A DNA stretch of 64,000 nucleotides, taken from NCBI GenBank assembly GCA_038380795.1, contig CM076270.1, positions 14,055,001 to 14,119,000 on the forward strand, read 5' to 3'. Made by a program: the position numbers and the translations under genes. Of the stretch, positions 37,378 through 51,528 are shown piece after piece. Each line of letters starts with the position of its first letter. Position 1 is the first letter of the stretch. The notes under the pieces were generated by a model that did no database searches, was not told the origin of the DNA, and was given only the letters and a program-made list of their open reading frames with translations. Origin of the DNA: Pyrocephalus nanus (taxonomy: Eukaryota; Chordata; Aves; Passeriformes; Tyrannidae).

Positions 37378-38194
37378 TAAAGGTTTTATATTAAGGAAGG
37401 GTTAGAAAGGGTGAAAAAGGGGCAGTGGTGTCACAGAGGGGACCCTGAGCAGGGCAGCAGCACCCGCTGCCTCACAGGTGCTTGTGCAGCCGGACAACGC
37501 AGCAGGGGAGTCATAAAGGTAGAGTATTGATATTTAGCCTGTGTAGCTGTCATTCGTTCCTTTAAATGCCTTTAGCTTCCTTCTAATAAAAGAGAAATCA
37601 TAAAAAAAACCCACAAAGGACCCTTCACCACCAGTGAATATCAATGTGGCACAGCAGCGCATTAGCATGCATGGCACCCACTCCATCTGCATGTTGTATT
37701 CCATGTGACAACATCCTGGAATACAGATTTGGGCCACGAGTATCCCGAGAGGTATTAGTGATCGTCTATCAGAGAGGATGAGGAGCAGTCCCTGATGTTG
37801 TAAACAAGGGGTGTTTTTCTCTGCCTCTTTCTCTGGAGGGAGTTCAGCGATTTGAAACAAGCTCATTCCTGCATCTTGTTAGTTCCTGTTCTTCGGCAGA
37901 GAGTGGGTCATCTTCCTCAGGATGAAAGAAATAGTACCGGAGGTAAAGAGCACCCCGTTACCACGTGATGAACCATCAGCAGAAGCCAAAAAATGTCCTC
38001 CTCATGAACCACCATGAACCAAAAAACATGAACCAAGCATGTGCTCCCCACAGGACACACGGGGGTCCCCCCAGCCACAGCGAACCCCAATGGCCCCAGC
38101 ACAGGGGGCAGTGATCCCACCCAGGACATGGGGACAGCAATGGCAGCAGTCAGAGGAAGGGCTTGTCCCTTTGCGTTCGGTGGCAGCAAGAAAT

Positions 38195-38600
38195 CTGGTG
38201 AGGCATCTCCAGGCATAGGTGGATGTCAGGAATACGATGGGGCAGATGGGCATGGAGCAATCCCATAGTGCAGATGGATATGGGGCAGCTCCTTGGCATG
38301 GACAGATATGGGGAAAACCCACAGCACAGCTGGATTTGAGGCATCCTCATGGCTCTGATGGACATAGGGCATCACTACGGCATGGACAGGTGTGGGCATG
38401 GTCATGGCCCAGACATAAAGCATCCCCTGTGACACAGGGTGAAGTGGAATATTCTGGGATATGGATATGGATATGGATATGGATGTGGGGAATCCCCGTG
38501 GCACAGGAGGAAGTAGAATATCCCTGGGACATGGATGAGTGCAGGTCATCCCCACAGTGCAAGCAGATGTGGGGCATGGCCCCACATCTGTGAGGATGGA
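38195..38600 (+). repeat. Decayed minisatellite with about 28-31-bp units
   Basis: Imperfect repeats of the form GATGGATATGGGGCA followed by a CATCC- or AATCCC-type segment recur about every 28-31 bases across roughly 400 bp. Copies are strongly diverged. The array makes overlapping repetitive open frames that are not genes. Confidence 0.7.
38457..38486 (+). repeat. (GGATAT)n hexanucleotide repeat
   Basis: Four perfect GGATAT units and one GGATGT variant, nested inside the decayed minisatellite and probably derived from its GATGGATATGG motif. Confidence 0.9.
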
Positions 38601-38977
38601 TGGGTGGGGGGGATGGAGGTTGAGTGAGGAGGACAGAGGGTCTCCACACACGTATGAGCCACCATACCACCAAATCCCATCCGGGACCCACAGCCCCGGA
38701 GGCAGGGTCAGGCAGCCACCCCACATCACCACTCCCCCACCACGCGGGCGCCGCTGGCTGTCGGCACAGCGCCTGCACAGCCCAGTGATGGATCATTACA
38801 GCTCACACACAACCCTCTAAGTAAAAGCCTTATTAAGAGTTCATTCGTTTTATAAACTCGCGGCGCGATCTGCGGAGGGAAGTCAGATTGCCCAGTCTTA
38901 CAATATTGTGGGTAAACACTGACACACACCTGGTGATTTCAGTTGGATCAATTTGCAAAGGAGAACAATGGAGGAAC

Positions 38978-38996
38978 AAAAAAAAAAAAAAAAAAA
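38978..38996. repeat. Poly-A run
   Basis: Nineteen consecutive A after GAGGAAC. No associated retrocopy was recognised. Confidence 0.85.
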
Positions 38997-39574
38997 GGAA
39001 TAAAAATCAAATTTAACCCTGGGAAACATCCACTAAGAGAAGTTGCAAGGAAGCAAGAGCAGAAAAATACAGAGAAGGACGGACAGAGTGGCACACAAGA
39101 CAGATGGACCTACCTCCAAAGCCATGAAACCTAAGTCCATAAATCAATATCAAAATCCTTAGGTCCACAAGATGAGGGAAAAAAGTCCTCCATAGCCATC
39201 TTCGCTGAGGCTCTGGAGGCCTGAGCAGTCCATTTCCCAGAGCATCTCTCCTCCTTCTCCAGCAGCCACCAACCCAGTCACAGCCACGTGGCGGCTCCTA
39301 CAGTCCTGTCCCCGCTGCGCAGGCCCTTGGCGTCCTTCTCCCCGCTTCCAGGATGCTGAGCACTTCCTTCGTTGCCGGGTGCTTCCAGGCTGCCTCCCGC
39401 CCCCGGGGGTTGTGCGCACAACCCCGGCCCCCTGGGCTGGGGCCCAGCTAGCCGCTGGCTGCAGGGTCAGCGGTGACCACCGGTGACGGACAAGCAGTGA
39501 GTCCACGGTAGGTCGACAACATACACAGGTGCATGAGCGCACACACACACGGGAACACCTCTTTCCGTTTTCCA

Positions 39575-40382
39575 GGATGGAGGTGGGTTTTTTTTAATCC
39601 TTTTTTTGTTTTTTTTCCTTTTTGCAAAAAAAATGCAAGCAAAAGAGAAGAAAAAAAAAAAACAAAACGAACGAAAAAAACAAAACCCAAGGTTTTCTAT
39701 TGAAGGTACATCTCTTCTTCAATATGAAGACATTAACTGGATTGAGTCGGATCCCCCATGCAGTGGTCAGCGAAGTCCTTTGGTAGTTGCCAGAGCGGCA
39801 CCCGGGTAGGATGGCAGGGAGCTGCGGAGACATCTGAGGACACTTCCACCCCATTCATGAGCAGAGAGGAGAGCGGGGTGAGCTGGGAGGGCTGGGGCAG
39901 GGAAAGAGGGTGAAAGAAGAAAAAGGAAGGTAGTGTCTCCGGATAGGATGCTCCATCTCATGCCTCTCCCTTCCCCAAGAGCCCCTTCCTCCTTCTCAGT
40001 TTTAACCACTGCTCACTGGTGGTGGGATTGGAGTCTGGTCTTTAGGGTTTGGGTTTGCTTCCCCAATGCACATTGGTTTGTCTTCATTGTTTTTTATGTT
40101 TTTTTTTTGTTTTGCTTTGCTTTTTAAATATATGATTTGTACATATTTATATGTATTTATATGCTGTTCCTCATGGCATTGGTAAGTGTGCTTCTGTTGG
40201 TGAGGAACGGAAGTCACCAGTTAGAGACGAGTCCCAGGAACATCCTTTGTCTGCGGTCGCAGTCCGCGGGCAGCAGCGGCTCCTCCCCAGACGCTGCCCT
40301 GTGGCACCCGCCAGTTCCTCCCCTCCCACCTCTGCCCCTCCTCTGCGTGCCCTCCCCGCCCCTCCCCATCGAACAAGGGACG
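39575..40382 (-). other. EPHB1: Predicted EPHB1 3' untranslated region
   Basis: The sequence after the stop is first G-rich and CpG-bearing (40170-40382), then AT-rich with runs of A on the minus strand (about 40085-40165). No splice acceptor or further coding sequence is evident. The end is placed from the ATTAAA signal at 39593-39598. The true end could be further downstream, since brain-expressed genes often have alternative longer 3'UTRs. Confidence 0.5.
39593..39598 (-). terminator. Candidate poly(A) signal ATTAAA for EPHB1
   Basis: The minus strand reads ATTAAA here, about 790 bases after the stop codon. About 45 bases downstream, at 39537-39553, the minus strand has a GU-rich alternating GT run, a suitable downstream element. 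This is the first good hexamer after the stop; earlier AT-rich positions offer only weak variants such as TATAAA near 40145-40160. Confidence 0.4.
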
Positions 40383-40491
40383 TCATGCCATCGAGGTCGG
40401 AGACTGGCTCATCTGTACTCGCATGGACTGGACGCTGTTCAGGATCTTCTTCTGGTGCCCAGCCAAAGTCACCCCTATTCTCAGGAGGTCT
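40383..40491 (-). CDS. EPHB1: EPHB1 exon 16 (end of SAM domain and stop codon)
   Basis: The last coding exon has acceptor TCTTCCAG and 109 coding bases including the TGA at 40383-40385. It encodes about residues 949-984: [19 protein letters not shown], then [16 protein letters not shown]. The final SAM helix is intact. The tail differs from recalled human EPHB1 in conservative positions (Ile to Val, His to Gln, Ala to Ser). Confidence 0.97.
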
Positions 40492-40810
40492 CTGGAAGAC
40501 AGACAGACAGGCAGAGGAAGATCAATGGGCAGATGAGGGTGGTGTTTTGCTGTCCTTAAGTGAGGAGAGGGATGCAAGCTCAACTGGAACAGCCAAAGAG
40601 CCCAAATGCAGCCCCGTGAGCATCCCTGGAACTGAGAGCAGGGACACACCCACACATTGACTGCCAGATGGTGAATGTGGCCACCTCCAGACTCAGGGTG
40701 CTCCTGACCAGTGTGAGGGATGCTCGCATTCATCCTTTGTCTTGAACTGACCTTCCCACCTCTCCCAGCCCCCAGCCAGGCAGCACCCAGCTTTCGGGCA
40801 CCCAACTCAC

Positions 40811-40966
40811 TCAGACGTCATCTGGGCAACCAGCTGCAGGGAGGTGAAGCCAGCAGTCAGGAAGCTGTCTCGGTACTGGCTCATCTTCACAGCGCTCAGC
40901 CAGTCATCTACTGAGGTAAAGGCAGTGAAGTCGGGGATGGAGCGGTCAAGGAGGGGCTGAGAAGGC
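40811..40966 (-). CDS. EPHB1: EPHB1 exon 15 (SAM domain, first part)
   Basis: This 156-bp exon has acceptor TTTCTCAG and donor TCTGA followed by GTGAGT. It encodes about residues 897-949: [16 protein letters not shown], then [19 protein letters not shown] and [15 protein letters not shown]. This is most of the sterile alpha motif, a helical oligomerisation and adaptor-binding module at the C-terminus of Eph receptors. The conserved SAM tyrosine (QYRDSF) is present. Split codons rejoin as Val at the start and Glu at the end. Confidence 0.96.
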
Positions 40967-41425
40967 CTGAGAAAGGAACACATTGCTGGGGACAAGCCTG
41001 GCTGGCACCGAGGGGCTGCCACCCCGGAGCCCAGCCAGCATATGCATGTGCCCCTCAACCCAACCCAGGCACCCTTGTGGTCCCCCAAGGAAGGCGTGTC
41101 CTGTGGGAATACCACTGTGCCAAGCAGTTTTGCAATCCCGCACGCTGCAGTCCAGCCATGGGAGCCACAGGGACGGAGGCGCCGGCAGAGCAGACACCGT
41201 GCCCGCACGGTCACACGCCATAAAGAATCAATAGCAAAGAATTATTGCAGTTGCTTGGCTGAAAACTGCATGTTCTTTGTCTGACTGTCAGGCAGAGCAA
41301 AGACAGAAACCCCCTGCGCCCGCCAAACGGCTGATGAATTTCCGTCCTTCCCCTGGGGCTGAGGGGAGCCTTTTGCCATGGCTCGGGATGCCGGCACGGA
41401 GCATTCCCATGTGCCGGGAACTCAC

Positions 41426-41619
41426 ACAGCGGTGATGGTAGCCACAGTTTTGAGGCTTGCTGGGTTGCGGATCATTTTGTCGAGGGTGTTGACGATCTCG
41501 GTGAAGCGCGGGCGGGTGTTGCGGTCCTTCTGCCAGCAGTCCAGCATGAGCTGGTGCAGGGCGGCGGGGCAGTCCATGGGCGGGGGCAGCCGGTAATCCT
41601 GCTCGATGGCATTGATCAC
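41426..41619 (-). CDS. EPHB1: EPHB1 exon 14 (end of kinase domain)
   Basis: This 194-bp exon has acceptor GCCCTCAG and donor GCTGT followed by GTGAGT. It encodes about residues 833-897: [32 protein letters not shown], the [16 protein letters not shown] helix with the conserved Arg, and the linker [12 protein letters not shown] leading toward the SAM domain. It differs from recalled human EPHB1 at only a few positions (for example Thr for Ser before RPRF and Thr for Ala after it). Confidence 0.97.
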
Positions 41620-42144
41620 CTGAGGGCAGTGGGGGACAGAGCAGTGGGTGAGGGGGAGGCACTCGGGGGGGTTTCGCGGAGGGGCCAAGCAGCGCTCCCA
41701 GCCGCGGGTGCGGGCACAGGTGCCACAGGTAGCCAGGAAGGCTGGCCCAGCTGATCAGCAGCAAAGGGAGCGGGAGGAGACGCTCCCGGCTCCGGCGCTC
41801 TCCGAGGTTAATCTGCGCTCTGATGCTCAGCGCGCTGCAGTTCCTCCCAGCGGAGAGCTGCCACTCATTATCTCGGCAGATCGTGCCGGAGTGCAGCAGT
41901 CACACTTCCAAAGCTCCTTCCCTGCTCGTAAGCCCTCTGAACATTTTCAAAGGGCCTGCAGCTTGCTGAAGTCCAATTACCAGCCCACTGGCTTTTCTTT
42001 CCTATTTCCCTCCTTGCATCCTCTCACTCACCAGCCTGTTTCATCTCCAAACTGAGCGCTCCCGAGGCGCCAGGAAGGAGCTGAGGGCCATTCAGGCAGG
42101 GCTTTCTTTAGGGAATGAACCAACCCCGTGCCCCCAGTGCTTAC

Positions 42145-42294
42145 ATCTTGGTTGGACATGTCCCAGTAGGGCCTCTCCCCGAACGACATCACCTCCCACA
42201 TGACGATGCCATAGCTCCAGACGTCGCTGGCCGAGGTGAACTTGCGGTAGGCGATGGCCTCCGGCGCCGTCCACCTGACAGGGATCTTACCCCC
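42145..42294 (-). CDS. EPHB1: EPHB1 exon 13 (kinase C-lobe)
   Basis: This 150-bp exon has acceptor TTTCTGTAG and donor CAAGAT followed by GTAAGC. It encodes about residues 783-832, in phase 0 at both ends. It contains [14 protein letters not shown] with the APE motif, the [15 protein letters not shown] helix with the conserved Asp-Val-Trp, and [12 protein letters not shown]. It was located by translating between the activation-loop exon and the VINAIEQDY exon, as it lies in a frame with few flanking open codons. Confidence 0.96.
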
Positions 42295-43853
42295 CTACAG
42301 AAAAAGGGAAAGCAGCTGGAAAACAGCTTCCTTGGCAGCGGAGCCTGGATACTCACCAGCCAGGGTTTGTTTCTCCTAAAAACTCAGAATCAGGCTCCAC
42401 ATCTCAAGCCACCCCACCAAGCCACGGCAGGTCCCAGGGCCAGAGGCCATGCTGAGGGGGTAGGATGTGAGGAGGGGCACAGAGGGATTGCTCCCTGGGC
42501 AAGCTCTGCTGAAAAAACCATGAAAAGAGCCCAGGGATAAGGCAAACCACAGACATGGGCAGAATTTACCGGGGGCAGAACTGCATTGTAAATTGTTCAG
42601 CACAATTGTTTTCTGTAGCCTTTCTGAGGAAGCGTCAGCTGCTCTTGAAGGATGAATGGCAAAAAATTTGATTTGAATAACTACAAATGGAGAAATTAAC
42701 TGCTAGGTTGTTTTTCCTGCCTTTTCCCCAGAGCAAAAAGCCTGCTGTGGGAGGCAGAGTGATGCAATCGCAGGCACAGCATCACTTCCCAGCTGCCAGG
42801 GAGATCTATTATGGCCTAAATTAAATAAAAACACAGATGAGATAATCTCTTTTTATCTCTGAAGGTGGGGGAAAGACTAATTCATGCCTTGTCTCAGCAG
42901 CTACTGCTGAGGTCTTTGAAGGAAAAATAAAAGCTGGGTGTCTGCTCCAAAGGCCTGTAGAGCGACTGGGCAGGGAGTGGGGCAGGTCCAGGGAGGTGGA
43001 AACATCCCATGAGCAGGGGAGGGAGAGCAGAGAGCTGCAACTCGTGAGTTGCTGAGTCATCCCTAAAGGCATGTCCATGGCTTTTTAATTTTGGCAGCTG
43101 GACCAGCCCTGGTGCCGGGGCACAGCTCGGCAGCCCAAGGAACTCCTCTGGCAGGAGTCGGTGCAGCCTCATGCCAGCACCACTGCATGCTCTCCTAATT
43201 AATCCTAACTCATCCCCTTCCTCTCTGGCCATCCTGAACACTCGGGGGCTCGGGGCTCACTGGCAAGATGATGGCCATGGTGGGGAGCTGGGGGTCCCCA
43301 GGGGCAGTGGGAGCAGGAGGAGAGAGGAGCTGCTGTTAGGTATGAATGAGTTAATTAAGGAGGAGAAGGGTGGCTGGGGAACAGCAGTACTCCCGTTAGG
43401 CTTGTGTCTTTAATTAATGCATTGAACAACTTTCCAGCAGGGAAAAGCAGTCCAGACCTGGAGTACTGGGGGGAGGGGAGTTAAAAGGCCATTGCTGTGC
43501 TGTCGGGAGATGCTGTGATCTCCCTGCCTTCCCTTCCAACCTCTCCAGGGACTCCTCTGTGCACCTTTCTCCATGGAGAAAAGGGAAGAGGTTTATCTGG
43601 AAACTGTGGAGGGCAGGCAGATGCCTGAGGAGGAGGGAAGCAGAAAACTCATAAAAAGAAGGAAGAGAAAGGAGGGAAAGGAGGATAACTTATGAGACCC
43701 ACCATGAACATACATGATTAAGAACGCTCATGAGATGCTTCTACCCATGCCAGGGTGTACATCCAGCACCCTTGTCCCAGGTCCAGCTGGCAGGGGGTGC
43801 AGGGCAGGCACGGGGAATGCTGGGCAGGATAAAATTCCATGAGAGGTACCTAC
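42295..43853 (-). other. EPHB1 intron 12
   Basis: The intron is 1,559 bp with GT-AG ends, lying between the activation-loop exon and the APE-motif exon. It holds AT-rich stretches near 42590-42710 and 43360-43430 and purine-rich sequence at 43600-43690. No repeat family was recognised. Confidence 0.65.
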
Positions 43854-44069
43854 CAAGGAGCTGGTGTAGGTGGGGTCAGACGTGTCGTCCTGCAAGTAGC
43901 GTGAGAGGCCGAAGTCGGACACTTTGCACACCAGGTTGCTGTTGACCAGGATGTTCCTGGCAGCCAGATCCCGGTGCACATAATTCATCTCCGCGAGGTA
44001 CTTCATCCCGGCAGCGATCCCTCTGAGCATTCCCACCAGCTGGATCACTGTAAACTGCCCGTCGTTTTG
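43854..44069 (-). CDS. EPHB1: EPHB1 exon 12 (kinase catalytic and activation loops)
   Basis: This 216-bp exon has acceptor GTCGCAG and donor TCCTTG followed by GTAGGT. It encodes about residues 711-782, in phase 0 at both ends. It holds the catalytic loop HRDLAARN (Asp and Asn present), the metal-binding DFG and the start of the activation loop ([17 protein letters not shown]) with its conserved tyrosine. The RYLQDD form fits EPHB1/EPHB3 and argues against EPHB2, which has RFLEDD. Confidence 0.97.
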
Positions 44070-44355
44070 CTGCGACCACAAAGAGCAGGTGCTAGGGTGA
44101 GCGTGAGGAGCCCACCGTGGGACAGGGCACTCACCCCAACCTCAGGAGGATGCTGCATCTCCCCAGAGGACCATCCATCTGCCCTGCCTGACTAAAGCAT
44201 CAGATAACCAGCACCAGAACACACACTTCTGGGGTGTATGGCACACTGCAACCAGCTCCCAGCCCAAGCAAAGAGGCTGGGATTTACGAAAGGGATACCA
44301 ACATGTCATTCCCAAATCCCAGCCGAACAGTCCCCACAGCCCCAGCTCGTCTTAC

Positions 44356-44603
44356 CCGCAGGAAGGAGTCCAAGGCACCGTTCTCCATGAACTCGGTGAT
44401 GATCATGACCGGCCGGCTCTTGGTCACCACGCCCTCCAGGCGGATGATGTTGGGGTGGTCGAACTGCCCCATGATGCTGGCCTCGCTCAGGAAGTCCCGC
44501 CGCTGCTTCTCCGAGTAACCGGCCTTCAGTGTTTTGATGGCCACGTAGATCTCCCGCTTGCCTGGCAACTTCAGGCGGCCCTTGTACACTTCTCCAAACT
44601 CCC
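44356..44603 (-). CDS. EPHB1: EPHB1 exon 11 (kinase N-lobe)
   Basis: This 248-bp exon has acceptor CTTGCAG and donor CTGCGG followed by GTAAGA. It encodes about residues 628-710. It completes the glycine-rich loop (GEFGEV), carries the ATP-anchoring lysine in VAIKTL, the alpha-C region [18 protein letters not shown] with its conserved Glu, and the hinge region [16 protein letters not shown]. All key N-lobe residues of an active kinase are present. A CR1 tail ends only about 15 bp upstream of the acceptor (see findings). Confidence 0.97.
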
Positions 44604-44618
44604 CTGCAAGTGCAAGAT

Positions 44619-44700
44619 AATCACAGAATTATTAACTTTGGAAAAGACCTCCAAGGTCATGGAGTCCAACCTTTGAGCAGTCACTGCCTTGTCAACTAGA
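44619..44700 (-). repeat. CR1 3' fragment in EPHB1 intron 10, sense to the gene
   Basis: The plus strand has AATCACAGAATTATTAACTT, then GGAAAAGACCTCCAAGGTCA and GGAGTCCAACCTTTGAGCAG. On the minus strand it is in sense orientation, with its tail toward exon 11. Confidence 0.82.
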
Positions 44701-44727
44701 CCAAGAGCCTCAAGACCATCTGCTACA

Positions 44728-44750
44728 ACCTCCTCCTCCTCCTCCTCCAC
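44728..44750. repeat. (CTC)n trinucleotide repeat in EPHB1 intron 10
   Basis: About seven CTC units directly beyond the CR1 fragment that starts at 44619. Confidence 0.8.
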
Positions 44751-45412
44751 ATAAAACATTGCAAAGAGCAATAGTACCTTGGGCTGTTTGGTCTCCAGAC
44801 CAACCAGATGAGAAATGGCAGCCACATCACACTTCAACAACACTCTCCTCTACAAATCTGCTCACTTGTCCTCTCTAGAAGGGGCAACGTCTGCTGCTGG
44901 GGACATGTTTAGGCTTGCAAAACTTCTACAAGGTGACAAAGCCCAACACCAACACAAGCAGAGGCTGGGGCTGCTCTTGCAGACCCCCACAAGAAGGATT
45001 TGAAAAGCAAGAACTTCAACATTCAAGGATGACCTCAAATATCAGGTGTCAGCATTGATAATCTCAGCTGCCTTTTCGCACATCACTTATCTTGGGATGG
45101 AAAATAATTGGTCTGTTTACATTGCTGCTCTACATGACATTGATTTAAAATATAAGAAAGCATCCTCTCCTTTCCAGCAGGAAAGCTTTGCCTTCAGCAA
45201 GGCACAATTTGCCTGTCGAGGGATTACATTTAAGCCAGGTTTGCAGCCACTTTGCCTTGATGAGCAGCAAAGGGCAGGTGATACATCACAGAACTCGATC
45301 GCAAACAAACTAAGTCATTGCTTCTTCACAGCTTCCCCCCAACGGCTTCTCACTTTCTCTCCTAAGAGTATGACACAGTTATTTAAAAATGGCAATAGAA
45401 ACAGCACAGATG

Positions 45413-45455
45413 ACACACACATACATGCACGTGTGTGTATATATACATATGTATG
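45413..45455. repeat. Alternating purine-pyrimidine microsatellite in EPHB1 intron 10
   Basis: CACACATACATGCACGTGTG followed by TATATATACATATGTATG: a mixed CA/TG/TA run. Confidence 0.8.
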
Positions 45456-45629
45456 GGAATATGGCACAGACTACAGTGAGATCTGGCTTTTCTAGTTATC
45501 TCATGGAAAAGCCAAGTGGGAAGTCCCAAGAGGCCCCATGGTCAGCCAGTGAATACATTCCTGGAGCCTTTCCCACCTCAGAGGAACTTTGAGAGCATAA
45601 ACCAACCTTGTGTCCACCCACACCTATCA

Positions 45630-49657
<4,028 letters not shown>

Positions 49658-49722
49658 CTCGGCCGGTGCTGTAGTGCTGTAGCTTATCACTGTACACGGC
49701 TTCCTTGCTGTAGGCTCGCTTC
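49658..49722 (-). CDS. EPHB1: EPHB1 exon 9 (juxtamembrane segment)
   Basis: This small 65-bp exon has acceptor CTCCCAG and donor CCGAG followed by GTGAGT. It encodes about residues 565-587: after a split Arg codon come KRAYSKEAVYSDKLQHYSTG and an Arg. This is the basic stop-transfer stretch just inside the membrane and the start of the juxtamembrane region, which contains tyrosines. It is too short to stand out as an open frame; it was found by following the conserved EPHB1 protein between exons 8 and 10. Confidence 0.93.
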
Positions 49723-49919
49723 CTGGGAGAGGAGTGGGAGAAAACAGCCAGGATTCAGGGATCAGCAGCTGGTGGCAACCACAACCCACTTCCCCACCGG
49801 CAACACTCCAGGAACAATGGCATCTCAGTGCTCTCTACAGGGGTCTCCCCATCCCTCCCCTCCTATCCCAAATCTTACCACCTCCACCTTGAAGGGACAC
49901 AGCATCCCATGGGACCCAC

Positions 49920-50028
49920 CTGCTGCAGACGATGGAAATGGCCACCAGTGAGACTATGAAGACCACCCCAGCCGCTGCGGACCCCGCGATCAGCGGCAGC
50001 TGCTCCCTCAGCTCCGACTTGTAGTCGT
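49920..50028 (-). CDS. EPHB1: EPHB1 exon 8 (transmembrane helix)
   Basis: This 109-bp exon has acceptor CCCTTGTAG and donor AGCAG followed by GTGGGT. It encodes about residues 529-565: a short acidic/basic linker DDYKSELREQ and then the transmembrane segment from LPLIAGSAAAGVVF through IVSLVAISIVC. Small residues (Gly, Ala, Ser) at the start of the helix are typical of Eph receptors. It is separated from exon 9 by only 197 bp, the shortest intron in the visible part of the gene. Confidence 0.95.
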
Positions 50029-50383
50029 CTACAAGGGAAGAGGAAGGGGGTGAATTCTCCCTCAGGGTAAGACCAGCCTCTGGAAAAGGAAATGCCCCCC
50101 TCTGATTCCATGGGTGCTGCTCCCATGGGAGGGGGATGGAACAAGGAGGATCCAGGCAGGAGCATCGGTTGAGCCAGCGCTGCATTGCACAGAGACGGAT
50201 TGTCACACTCAGCTCACACAGCTTTGGATTCAAAATATGGAAGAGAAGGTCCTGGGAATAAAGTCAAACTGATGTGCGTGGGCCCAGTTTCCTGAAGAGA
50301 TGAGGTTCACATGGTGGTTTGTCTGCGCTCTGGCATTTCTCTTTCTTCACTGAATTTATTTATTGAACAACCTGGTCTAGGAG

Positions 50384-50465
50384 AAGGTGTCCCTGCCCAC
50401 AGTAAGGGATTGGAATTGGATGATCTTTAAAGTCCCTCTAACCCCAACCATTCTGAGACTCTATG
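50384..50465 (+). repeat. Short CR1 3' fragment in EPHB1 intron 7
   Basis: AAGGTGTCCCTGCCCACAGT, then TGGAATTGGATGATCTTTAA and CTGAGACTCTATGAT, antisense to the gene. Confidence 0.78.
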
Positions 50466-51402
50466 ATTTAAACCTGTTGGTCACTTTGACCAATTTTAAC
50501 ATGGGGACTCACAGACACAAAATTCCTACTCGTTGTAGGAAACGAGGAAGAGAAAAGATCCCATTAATAATTGAACCAGCCAGAGAGTCCACCATGCAAC
50601 AGATGACCTTGAGAGTGAGGCCCAGGAGAACCTGGGCACCTTTACTGCAGGTGTGCTTGTGGGTTTTAACATCTCCACAGACTGCATGGGACAACTCCTT
50701 TTGCAGAGCCGTGGCAATGACAGCATCCCTTCTCCACCGAGCATCTCTCCAACTCCCTGTGCCCTCTTGGAACCCTCTCTGTCCCCTCAGCCACTTGCTG
50801 TGTCCTTCAGCAGCACGCTAGGGTGAAAGCCAAGGTGGAACAGGGAGGACTGGACACACCTGGAGGAAACCGAAAAAAAACACTTACACCCTCCTGTATC
50901 CCCTGCCCTGTCAGCAGTGTGGGTGCCCTCAACGGGCAGTATCCAGCAGATCCCATAATTCCTGGGGGCTTCTGCAGCATTCCAGAGATATTCCCTTCCT
51001 CAGCCACCCCCAGTAAGGTCTGCCAGGCTGTGCCAGCAGCCATACACAAGGGTTAAAATAAAATTCATCCAAAAGAAAGCATTTAGCATCCTTTTATCTG
51101 TGTTTTTCTACTCTGCAGTTAATTACTGCCAACTAGATTTATCTCTTGCATGCTGCTTAAATCCTGAGAAATTCTCATCTAACAATCAATTATTATTTAA
51201 TAATCTACACTACCCTTCCTTATTAAATTTCAATTAATTGCTTATTTGAGGCAGGATTTTTCTTCTTGTTTCTCTAATCCTGAATATTCAAGGCATTCGA
51301 GGGGGGTTTATTGCCATTTCCTTCCCTTTGGTTGCCCTATGTGGTTTTCCTCTTCCCACCCCAGCTGGCACTCGATGTGAGTGTGAGTATGGGGTGACCC
51401 AG

Positions 51403-51528
51403 TTTTAGGACAGAAGAAAAGTTTTAGGACAGAAGAAAAATTTTAGGAAAGAAGAAAAGCTTTAGGAAAGAAGAAAAGCTTTAGGAAAGAAGAAAAGCTT
51501 TAGGAAAGAAGAAAAGCTTTAGGAAAGG
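51403..51528 (+). repeat. 19-bp minisatellite in EPHB1 intron 7
   Basis: Six to seven tandem copies of a 19-bp unit, TTTAGGAAAGAAGAAAAGC with variants. The first two copies carry GGACAG and the later ones GGAAAG. On the gene strand it is a pyrimidine-rich array. Confidence 0.93.

Larger units (their letters stand above)
29440..39574. other. Intergenic, proximal downstream flank of EPHB1
   Basis: No coding gene was recognised, although the longest non-EPHB1 open frames of the window lie at 29840-30569 on both strands in GC-rich sequence. It contains a candidate minus-strand AATAAA at 29999-30004, a CpG-rich patch at 31540-31850, an 18-bp tandem repeat at 32164, a motif-dense block at 33090-33290, CR1 fragments at 34010 and 37160, and a decayed minisatellite at 38195-38600. 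Confidence 0.65.

Noticed and set aside
38226..38796. Repetitive open frames with Ile-Ser, Trp-His and Met-Asp-Gly type repeats as a repeat protein
   Set aside because: They are the translation of the decayed minisatellite and hexanucleotide array, open in several frames on both strands.
51403..51528. CRISPR-like array
   Set aside because: The copies are contiguous without unique spacers and lie in a vertebrate intron.
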